Below, piece after piece: positions 50,901 through 56,755 of a stretch of DNA of 56,755 nucleotides. Source of the DNA: an uncultured Fretibacterium sp. (GTDB taxonomy: Bacteria; Synergistota; Synergistia; Synergistales; Aminobacteriaceae); contig CALEPX010000093.1 of NCBI GenBank assembly GCA_937911045.1, positions 1 through 56,755 on the forward strand, given 5' to 3'. Within the stretch, counting starts at the first letter, position 1; each line of letters starts with the position of its first letter. Both the position numbers and the translations under genes were made by a program. Below the pieces are notes generated by a model. That model was not told where the DNA came from. It ran no database searches and saw only the letters and a list, made by a program, of their open reading frames with translations.

Positions 50901-52720
50901 TCAACCAGAGATCTATACTCGGGGTGTTCTTGCACCATATCTCGAACTGTATTTATAACGCTGCCCGTTCCCAGCCAATTATTTATCAAAGTACTTATAT
51001 CGCCGTAAATAACTGCAATGGGAACACGCGGATACTTGATATTATCTCGCAATTCTTTGACCAGATCGCTCTCGAGTGCAAGATCAGTCCATGCGCCCGG
51101 AGTTCCTGAGTACGAGATTCCTTCGCTGCGTGGCGGTACAGCGTCTCTGATTGCTTCCAACGTGTCTGAATTGTGCAGAATATCTATAACTGTCTGGTAA
51201 GCTTCTTTGGATCTTTCCATGCTGCGTAATAACGAATTGTCTTGGAAATATGGCAAATCGTCGACCCGTCCGCTGAGATAGACTGTCATGGGGCTGCCTT
51301 CGTGAGGAGTTGCAATCGTGACTATGTATCTCACAACGCCCTGATAATACGCCGTGTCATATTTTCGAGATTCGTATGCGTCGAAAACTCTCGCCATTAA
51401 TCCGCCCATGCTGTGACATACCAGATCAACTCGCGTGCAGGCAATGTCACTGGGAATTTTTGTCGCGATGGTCTTGAGAATTTCGTCATATAATCCGCTA
51501 GATTCGCCTCTTAGAGCTTTGTTCTTGATGTGATAAGTCGGACCTTCGTAATTTTCGGATTCGTAGCTCCATGTGCCGATTGGAATACCGTTGCGATTCA
51601 GAACAGAATACACGCCGTCAGTGTCCCCTTCAGCAAATGTTTCGCCATTGCTGTAAATCCCGTGAATGAATACGACTGGTGGCTGTAGAATGCTAAGATT
51701 AATTTCTTTCGTCTCGGATTTGCCGCCGTTACTCGGAGTGAACGTGACTTTGAGCGTGAAATCGCGTTTTGGAAAATCGTTGTTTAGCAACTCACTCGGG
51801 AATATTTCCGGAGCTGTCAGCACTGCAGATGCCTGATGAATTTGTCCGTTTATTTGCTTTGTCTCGATCTGAGTTTTCGAATCAATCGCCTCTCTCCAGA
51901 ATAACGCTTCGAGAGTCCCGAATTTTTTATCGACTTCGAATTTGACTTTGCCGGGTTGATTATGCTGCACTCGCAGAATTAATTTCGTGTTGCCGTCAGC
52001 TGTGTAGCCGGATTTCGTGAATTTAGCCCTGTCCGCGTTTGCTACAAGTCTCTCGGTCAACATTCGTCCTGCTGAATCCCTGAATTTTTCTTCTCGTGCG
52101 TCAGTGATCACATTCAAGCAATCTTCATAAATATTTCTCCCAAGTACGTCAACATTCAGTCCCGTAACTTCACCAATCCAAGTCGCAATTTCCAGCATCA
52201 TCAGGTAATAATCCTGACTTCCGATGTCGAGATACTGCCCGCCGGTTCTGTCGCTCAGGACTTGAAGCTGTCGCCTGTAATAATCAGAATTTTCGCCAAC
52301 AACAGTCGTGACGATTTTATTTTTTGCGAGAGTTTCGGCTAATTTCGACAACGGTTGCTGAAGTGCGGTCTGGTCATTCTCAACGTCTGAGCCTTCGTCT
52401 GTCAACAGGAACGCGAATTTCGAACTTTTCGGACGGAATTGCAACTGCAGCATGTGATAAACCGCTTCGTTTGGAACTTCTGTACCGCCGTTAATTGAAT
52501 TTGCAGCTTTCTCAAGTCCTGCCTCAACCAGTGATACATCTGAAGTCCAAGGACTGTTGCCTTCGAGATTATACGTCACAGTCCGAAACGGATCGCTGTA
52601 CTGGATAATTGCGAATCTTACATCAATACCGTAGTCATTAACCAAAGCTTCCGTAAACGCCTGAAGATTCGATTTCACCGAGTTAATGCACCAACCCATC
52701 GAGCCGGTAACGTCAATCAT
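47933..52720 (-). CDS. Giant surface protein: VWA, alpha/beta hydrolase, Ig-like, LRR, Synergist-CTERM-like tail (5' end broken)
   Basis: 1595 residues from the first ATG, but the frame is open upstream to 52882 and the true gene very likely began at TTG 53061. Domains: von Willebrand A (about 1-190; MIDVTGSMG carries the MIDAS DxTGS motif), a linker, an alpha/beta hydrolase (about 345-560; FIHGIYSNG oxyanion motif, CHSMGG nucleophile elbow, TPHEGSPM), a Big_2-like Ig domain (about 850-910), two He_PIG Ig repeats (about 965-1140), a leucine-rich repeat block (about 1270-1440) and a C-terminal GG-x-NCNA, hydrophobic helix, basic end resembling Synergist-CTERM. Likely an adhesin or lipase displayed on the cell surface. 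The start ATG removes the signal peptide and lies inside the VWA strand, so a functional product is doubtful in this genome. Confidence 0.85.
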   Translation of the reverse strand: MIDVTGSMGWCINSVKSNLQAFTEALVNDYGIDVRFAIIQYSDPFRTVTYNLEGNSPWTSDVSLVEAGLEKAANSINGGTEVPNEAVYHMLQLQFRPKSSKFAFLLTDEGSDVENDQTALQQPLSKLAETLAKNKIVTTVVGENSDYYRRQLQVLSDRTGGQYLDIGSQDYYLMMLEIATWIGEVTGLNVDVLGRNIYEDCLNVITDAREEKFRDSAGRMLTERLVANADRAKFTKSGYTADGNTKLILRVQHNQPGKVKFEVDKKFGTLEALFWREAIDSKTQIETKQINGQIHQASAVLTAPEIFPSELLNNDFPKRDFTLKVTFTPSNGGKSETKEINLSILQPPVVFIHGIYSNGETFAEGDTDGVYSVLNRNGIPIGTWSYESENYEGPTYHIKNKALRGESSGLYDEILKTIATKIPSDIACTRVDLVCHSMGGLMARVFDAYESRKYDTAYYQGVVRYIVTIATPHEGSPMTVYLSGRVDDLPYFQDNSLLRSMERSKEAYQTVIDILHNSDTLEAIRDAVPPRSEGISYSGTPGAWTDLALESDLVKELRDNIKYPRVPIAVIYGDISTLINNWLGTGSVINTVRDMVQEHPEYRSLVERHPVLLDDKEVFRAAFKVLFNHEDYDIAVGESSAKSFFPSTKKYTTGVKNGLLDKLYHHFAIYHQSDVAQEILTKLKTGKDFNTQGLALEPYIASAGSRTTAKVPAKFSQSVNTFRTAATDDHFITKYSLAIDSGSTITPSPTQDVTFTVTADEPIEHNVYLSIKGDTWGTFLQLDSLDNELKTFGATLTFTSADAGTFNFHALSQANASDADKSYISDTHTLKVLPELEYGDAIENLNFMSSILTLRSGDQVSLSLFGTTKNGHSIKLSDPQVLSKFGISMNFSDSSVAEINSDGKITALNQGTTTLTASLYNYYSNYSQLEASIEIEVDITHYISEPPEPTSKDLLIITSSLADGTAGFYYSEILESTLSITEPVAWTVSGLPLGLSCDVDGIINGKPATSGKFALKITVSNDGETDEKELELVINRALNENAPIISTQALPNGFIGEEYRAEISAVISGDASDLRWNLSGGNLPDGLMLQNYSGEHIEISGTPTTNGSSTFMIMAANNNGSDTQSFTIVINEAPVFELESIHAAISGNDSLNLTLGQSAELVFTANVSGDYSDGNTLELSEGCEISWAVDPENLPIGFSFSDGILEVDETAKAGKNIITITVTANYEDFTDSDSKEITVNVTRPARENAGVILDEFISSIISENSKSPVTSLIIPNTQDELTPEKLELLLENLRELRLLILSDSNVITLNLSETNAPVHIISLSGNHGIRFIDVSGLTSLQVLNVSDCTNLESIDAMDCVNLSDIDLSGCVNLKTLDLDNTALSEIDAGDCRELTRLQSNGYEDANATRNGKLENLNIENCTKLEILSISGNMLTHMNLPTAKFTSLQQFDATNQQRDDFIPPSSGTLGFVDLLNGAYLNSDIIPIKQVTANDIRGKITDVSYSTTTNPAYISVETDQDTLEILLPSNVNALKYHYATGFGDMDVTLVSGTLASGNHEQFFGHKSGGANCNAQSSSTLGILGLMLLALKHLCKQK

Positions 52721-52867
52721 GAAAACTATATCTGCCTGTGTTACGGTATTAATTGCGCCAGTGCGTACACTTCGGGATTGATTATTACTCGGAGTGTAAG
52801 TGGCTAACGGTGCGGAATAACTGTGACTTGGAGGTTCAAGCTCTTGTGCAGAGACCTGTACCCCCCA

Positions 52868-53008
52868 CAGGCTGTCCGAAAACTAAAAGCTAAAGAGTTG
52901 TCAGAAAATTAAGAACAACGAGAAAGCCTCTCTGACGCATTTTTCGTCTCGTCCCATAGTAAAAAGATCTCCAATTTTTGTCGGTCTAGGGAGTTTTCAG
53001 ACAGTCTG
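52868..53008. mobile_element. 141-bp MITE-like element inside the giant gene's signal-peptide region
   Basis: Terminal inverted repeats of 17 bases, CAGGCTGTCCGAAAACT at 52868-52884 and its near complement at 52992-53008 (15/17 identical), flanked by CCCA target duplications at 52864-52867 and 53009-53012. No transposase fits inside. An internal 12-base GTTGTCAGAAAA (52898-52909) resembles the end (10/12), and CCCATAGTAAAAA (52953-52965) repeats the right flank (53009-53021). Removing the element and one CCCA joins signal-peptide fragments. The family is not assigned. Confidence 0.8.
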
Positions 53009-53061
53009 CCCATAGTAAAAACTGCGTAGAACAACAGTATAAAAAACGCAAATTTACGCAA
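53009..53061 (-). pseudogene. Detached 5' signal-peptide fragment of the giant surface gene
   Basis: TTG 53061 follows AAAGGAGAGG with six bases spacing and encodes MRKFAFFILLFYAVFTMG, a strong signal-peptide beginning. After deleting the inserted element and one CCCA the reading frame is one base off the VQVSAQ cleavage region; a five- instead of six-C run at 52861-52866 would restore a smooth signal peptide. So insertion and perhaps later slippage separate it from the body. Confidence 0.65.
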
Positions 53062-53124
53062 ATCTAAACCTCTCCTTTGTGAAAAAATTTTTCGTATTAT
53101 AGCATACGACACGCTATTTTCGCG

Positions 53125-54666
53125 CTATTTTCGAACAAACGCCTCTTTAAGCCAGAACCATTCGCGGAACTTCAGCAGGAGCGTTACGCATGAATAAGCT
53201 GCGGCACTCAGAGCTATAACTCCCAGAACCCAGAACGCCCGCATTAACAGACTGGACTCGGCATCATACGGGAATATATATTTACACGCGTAAACGGCTA
53301 CACAGATTACGGCTAGAGAAGCGATATAATTGCACAGAACTTTCGCGTCGAGTATTCGCAACTTTCGCCCTAATTTTTTCCGAACGTAATGCAATCCCAG
53401 AAGCCCCGACAATGTGAACGCAATTCCCGGAGCAAGCGCAAGTCCGTTATAACTCATCGGGAAAAGCAATATTAGCGAGAATAATCCTGTCGAAATCACG
53501 CTGAATAACGTAACTTTGAAAGCTTCACGCGGCATTGATAACGCATACAGCGCACGCATAACTACCGTCGAACACGCCATTCCCGGCAATCCTAACATGC
53601 TCAGAGCCAAGCACGACGACGTAGCTGACCAAGCCCAATCGTTAAATTCACCGCGAACAAATACTAAATGCACAAATTCACGCGAGATCAAAATCACGCC
53701 TAATGATGCAGGTAACACGATGAATAACGCAAATCTCAAAGCCTGCCTCAGTGTTTCGACAAATTCAGACGAGTCTTTCACTTTTGATAATTGCGGCAAA
53801 ACTGCCTGAGAAATCGCTATCACAAATAAACCCAACGGCAACTGCAAAATTCGGTTCGAGTAATTCAACACGGAAATGCTGCCCTCTTGTAAAAACGATC
53901 CCAACATGCGGCTTATAACCGGATTGATCTGATTCAGCGACAAACCTGCTGCGTACGGCAAGAATAATCGCAGAATCTTTCGCAAATTCTCGTCATGAAA
54001 ATCTGGCTTAACCGGATACAAGAACGCACGCATTTTCAAACCCCAGAGCCATTGCGTTAAAAAATGCGCTGCACCTCCGCACAAAACTGACAACGCTAGA
54101 CCATACACGCCGAATTTCCGCGCGAAAAACGGAGCCGTGATTATAAATACCAGATTGCTGCACGCCGGAGACAATGCCGGAACGAAAAACGATCCCAGAC
54201 TGTTCAATTCGCCCATCGTCAAAGCTTCGAGCGAGATAAATATCAGGAACGGGAACATGTAGCGTGTTAAACCGACTGAGAGTTCGTGGCTAGCCTCGTC
54301 AAATCCCGGAGACATGATCTTCACAAGCAGCGGCGAAAAAATTATTCCTAACGCAACTACGATCGTAGTCAAGAATAGCAACACCGTCATAGTTCTCTTA
54401 GCAAGTTCAATCGCACGTTCACGACTGTCAACCAGAACTTTCGAGAACACCGGTACAAACGCTGCCGATAATGCTCCCTCAGCCAGTAATTGCCGCGCAA
54501 GATTCGACAGCGTGTAAGCTACGTTAAATGCGTCCATGCTGCGAGTTGCCCCGAAAAATGCAGCGACAACTATCTCTCGAACAAGCCCCAATATTCTGCT
54601 CAAGAGTGTTCCGCCCATCATCATGATTGCGTGTTTCAGCATCGAGTTATTATTATTATTCTGCAA
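53125..54666 (-). CDS. murJ: Lipid II flippase MurJ (MviN)
   Basis: Fourteen-helix MOP superfamily protein flipping lipid II across the inner membrane for peptidoglycan synthesis. The 513 residues start MQNNNNNSML and then GGTLLSRILGLVREIVVAAFFG, the conserved first helix with the essential Arg residues. ARQLLAEGALSAAFVPVF is the next signature. The poly-Asn N-terminus is encoded by ATT/AAT runs and is unusual. It lies 2 bases after comF in a minus-strand operon with nfeD. Confidence 0.96.
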   Translation of the reverse strand: MQNNNNNSMLKHAIMMMGGTLLSRILGLVREIVVAAFFGATRSMDAFNVAYTLSNLARQLLAEGALSAAFVPVFSKVLVDSRERAIELAKRTMTVLLFLTTIVVALGIIFSPLLVKIMSPGFDEASHELSVGLTRYMFPFLIFISLEALTMGELNSLGSFFVPALSPACSNLVFIITAPFFARKFGVYGLALSVLCGGAAHFLTQWLWGLKMRAFLYPVKPDFHDENLRKILRLFLPYAAGLSLNQINPVISRMLGSFLQEGSISVLNYSNRILQLPLGLFVIAISQAVLPQLSKVKDSSEFVETLRQALRFALFIVLPASLGVILISREFVHLVFVRGEFNDWAWSATSSCLALSMLGLPGMACSTVVMRALYALSMPREAFKVTLFSVISTGLFSLILLFPMSYNGLALAPGIAFTLSGLLGLHYVRKKLGRKLRILDAKVLCNYIASLAVICVAVYACKYIFPYDAESSLLMRAFWVLGVIALSAAAYSCVTLLLKFREWFWLKEAFVRK

Positions 54667-54668
54667 AA

Positions 54669-55331
54669 TTAATTCACCCTGTCAGAATTATACGCGCTCG
54701 CACTGCATAAAGTATATGCGCAAACGACTTCAGCTCCGGCATCTTCACACGCACGCGCCAGTCTCAGCAGCGTAATCCCTGTCGTACACACGTCATCAAC
54801 CAGAGCAATTCTCAAACCCGAAATATCTTTTACGATCTTGAACGAGTCAAGCGGCATTTCGAATCTTTCGCTCATTGACAAGCTTGCCCTCCGAGGCAAA
54901 TCCATCGCCCAACACGCCGCATCCAGAACTTCAATCCCGAGAAATTTTCCCATGGATTTCGCAATATCCAGTGACTGATTAAAATCACGTTTGCTACTCA
55001 AATGCAGCGGAACTGGCACGAGATAATCTACAGGCTTCACGAGCTTCAATCCGGCAAATTTCTTCGCAGCACCACGTCCCAAAGGCTCGCACAAATTCCG
55101 GTATCCCGAGTATTTCATGGCGATAACAGCGTCCTTCAAACCATCAGCATACGGATTCGCAGAGTATATTCGCATAAATCTTGAGCCGAATTTCTCATCG
55201 CGGATTCTTTCGATATATTCGCCAAAAATTTTCTCAAGGCAATCATCACAAATCGCAACTCCGGGACTAAGGCAAATCACGCAAGATTCCGGGAATATCA
55301 AATGCAGCAGGAATACCAGAATATCTCTCAC
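54669..55331 (-). CDS. comF: ComF family phosphoribosyltransferase-like protein
   Basis: A 220-residue ComF protein: N-terminal zinc finger (CVICLSPGVAICDDC), then the PRTase fold with LVPVPLHLSSKRDFNQ and the PRPP-binding loop IALVDDVCTTGITLL. ComF is required for natural transformation in several bacteria, linking DNA uptake to cytosolic handling. The GTG 55331 start is preceded by a 10-base tandem repeat (55330-55349, AAAGTAACGT twice on the minus strand) rather than a good ribosome site. It is co-directional with the NfeD gene (11-base gap) and murJ. Confidence 0.92.
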   Translation of the reverse strand: MRDILVFLLHLIFPESCVICLSPGVAICDDCLEKIFGEYIERIRDEKFGSRFMRIYSANPYADGLKDAVIAMKYSGYRNLCEPLGRGAAKKFAGLKLVKPVDYLVPVPLHLSSKRDFNQSLDIAKSMGKFLGIEVLDAACWAMDLPRRASLSMSERFEMPLDSFKIVKDISGLRIALVDDVCTTGITLLRLARACEDAGAEVVCAYTLCSASAYNSDRVN

Positions 55332-55342
55332 GTTACTTTACG

Positions 55343-56638
55343 TTACTTTTTGACTTTCAGCAGCATTCCGTCAATCGCACTCACGATCCCAGTTTCGCCA
55401 GCCTGCATAATTCCGGATTCAGAAATTGCGCGCCATAATTCGCCGTGACACATAACCTGACCTTCGAGATTTTGTGAAATTTCCGAGATTACGCGAACTT
55501 CCAGACCAGTCATTCCTTGAGAACCTGTAGAAACTTTTCGCCGCAAGCCTTTTATCACGAGAAACGCTACGAATCCCAGACACAAGACCAACGCAATCGT
55601 AACGCCAATTATCACCGACATCGAAATCCTCAGTAATTCACCGCCCGGCGCTCTGAACAAAAACACGCCGCCTAAACAAAATACCGGAACTCCCAACAGC
55701 GACAAAATCCCCGAAGTTCCAGCGAAAATATCAATCGCAACAAGTAACGCTCCTGCTAAAATCAGCAAAATTCCAGCCCAGTTAAACGGCAGCATCTTAA
55801 GACCAATCGCCCCGAGCAGCAACATAACCCCGCCAGCTGTTCCCAACATGAATCCTCCGGGAGTAATCACCTCGAAGAATATCGCCATCATTCCACCGCT
55901 AAGCAGCAAATACGCAATTTCCGGATTCGATACAAACTGGATTAATTTATCCCGAAACGACATTTCCGCACGCAAAATTCTCGAACGCGAGTCAATATCA
56001 ATCACTTGAGTCCGAGAGCCAGTCTTAACAACTCGTCCGGATAACGCACTGATTAACGCCCTCTCATCGCCTGCGATTATATCTATTACGCCGGATTTCA
56101 GAGCTTCATTCGCTGTGAGTGAAATACTTTCCTCGATCATTTGCTGAGTGATTTCCTGATTTCTGCCGCGTAACTGCACAACCGAACGCATCTGGGCTTT
56201 CAAATCATTCAGGACTTTCTTGCTCATGTCTGACTCGCCAATATCTTCGCCCGACGCAACGACCGGGTGAGCAGCTCCGATATTCGTGCCGGGTGACATT
56301 GCCGCAACGTGAGCCGCCTGAACTATGAACGCTCCAGCCGAAGCAGCCCGTCCGCCAGGTGAAACCCAAACTGCAACAGGAACGCGACTTGCCAAAATCG
56401 CCTGAACGATTCCGCGCATAGCCTCGACCAATCCGCCCGGAGTATCCATCTCGAAAATTACCAAGCCAACTTGCGACTCGTCAACGGATTCCACAACTTC
56501 GCGGACAAATTCTTCCATCTGAACTCCGACAGTTCCGTTCAATTCCGCGAGAATAATATCTTTCGCATGAGCCTGAACTGCACACAAACTCAAACTCACG
56601 CACAATATCGCTAACAAACAATTTCTGAATTTAACCAC
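55343..56638 (-). CDS. NfeD-family membrane serine protease (ClpP/SppA-like)
   Basis: A long NfeD1b-type protein, 431 residues. Signal peptide (about 1-22, ending VQAHA), a ClpP/SppA-like protease domain (about 25-215) with VIFEMDTPGGLV, the nucleophile Ser in GGRAASAGAFI and a Lys general base in the KVLNDLKAQM helix, four transmembrane helices (about 225-360) and a C-terminal OB-fold (TGLEVRVIS to the end). Such proteins, paired with stomatins, cleave membrane proteins; no stomatin is seen here. GTG 56638 was chosen over GTG 56647 because the latter overlaps the AGGAGG site. Confidence 0.92.
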   Translation of the reverse strand: MVKFRNCLLAILCVSLSLCAVQAHAKDIILAELNGTVGVQMEEFVREVVESVDESQVGLVIFEMDTPGGLVEAMRGIVQAILASRVPVAVWVSPGGRAASAGAFIVQAAHVAAMSPGTNIGAAHPVVASGEDIGESDMSKKVLNDLKAQMRSVVQLRGRNQEITQQMIEESISLTANEALKSGVIDIIAGDERALISALSGRVVKTGSRTQVIDIDSRSRILRAEMSFRDKLIQFVSNPEIAYLLLSGGMMAIFFEVITPGGFMLGTAGGVMLLLGAIGLKMLPFNWAGILLILAGALLVAIDIFAGTSGILSLLGVPVFCLGGVFLFRAPGGELLRISMSVIIGVTIALVLCLGFVAFLVIKGLRRKVSTGSQGMTGLEVRVISEISQNLEGQVMCHGELWRAISESGIMQAGETGIVSAIDGMLLKVKK

Positions 56639-56657
56639 GTTTCGCACCTCCTGAATT

Positions 56658-56663
56658 ATTATA
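56658..56663 (-). promoter_or_regulatory. Candidate -10 box of the nfeD-comF-murJ operon
   Basis: A perfect TATAAT on the minus strand lies 20 bases before the start codon and just before AGGAGG, giving a leader of about a dozen bases. No good -35 was recognised at the proper spacing. The remaining 56664-56755 holds no gene. Confidence 0.4.
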
Positions 56664-56755
56664 CGCTACCAAGTTTTGCTAAATGGGGAATTTTTCTACA
56701 CATAGAAAGTGACTGAATTATTGCTGCTGAGTTTCAACACGCAATACAATTCCTC

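Overview
The window reads as one end of a contig from a diderm, anaerobic, gut- or rumen-type bacterium, most likely a member of Synergistota. Pointers are the predicted C-terminal sorting tail of a giant surface protein (Gly-Gly...Cys-Asn-Ala, a hydrophobic helix, then basic residues, like the Synergist-CTERM signal), an archaeal/eukaryotic-type prolyl-tRNA synthetase, a monomeric [FeFe] hydrogenase resembling group B, one-piece LarC, a patatin/POTRA/beta-barrel outer-membrane protein, and AT-leaning codon use. No rRNA, tRNA, CRISPR array or complete insertion sequence was seen. The first 53 bases are Illumina adapter sequence, so biology starts at base 54.

Layout. 54-802: 3' part of a MATE transporter. 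783-3573: response regulator and histidine kinase, divergent from a small CpxP/Spy-like exported protein. 3634-6842: rpoZ-coaBC-priA, with a PriA that lacks recognisable helicase motifs. 6876-7139: a small unknown protein with its own terminator. 7187-11358 (minus): proS, a ComB-like phosphatase, larC and a small exported protein. 11406-12012: VapBC-type toxin-antitoxin pair. 12040-14786: patatin-like outer-membrane protein and an orphan CheX-like protein. 14901-17622 (minus): comEA, comEC and a RuvC/YqgF-like nuclease. 17719-21408 (plus): DUF1015, EamA transporter, DUF3084 protein and rnhA. 21405-22993 (minus): polysaccharide deacetylase and a MetQ-like binding protein. 23089-30952 (minus): mgtE, hisS, pilB, pilT, pilC and, after a gap, a pseudopilin. 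31102-33375 (plus): aminotransferase and mnmA. 33425-36173 (minus): pnp and dut. 36301-37818: [FeFe] hydrogenase. 37902-38983 (minus): aroD and a zinc-ribbon protein.

39166-47836 is a long plus-strand run: RNase J, uppP, maf, then a compact cassette of ketoacyl-ACP synthase III, acyl carrier protein, FkbH-like HAD-IIIC protein and VOC protein, followed by an exported FAD-dependent protein with an SLH-like tail. The cassette looks like a dedicated route to an ACP-bound small acyl unit and is the most interesting metabolic feature here.

47933-53061 (minus) is a giant surface protein gene: VWA, alpha/beta hydrolase, Ig-like repeats, leucine-rich repeats and sorting tail. Its signal-peptide region is interrupted by a 141-bp MITE-like element with 17-bp imperfect inverted repeats and a CCCA target duplication, so the gene is probably broken in this genome. 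Its 3' end carries a 54-bp direct duplication. The window ends with nfeD-like protease, comF and murJ (minus).

Taken together, pilB/pilT/pilC/pilin with comEA, comEC and comF suggest type IV pili and natural DNA uptake. Several genes carry short in-frame codon repeats at linkers or C-termini, a recurring feature of this genome.
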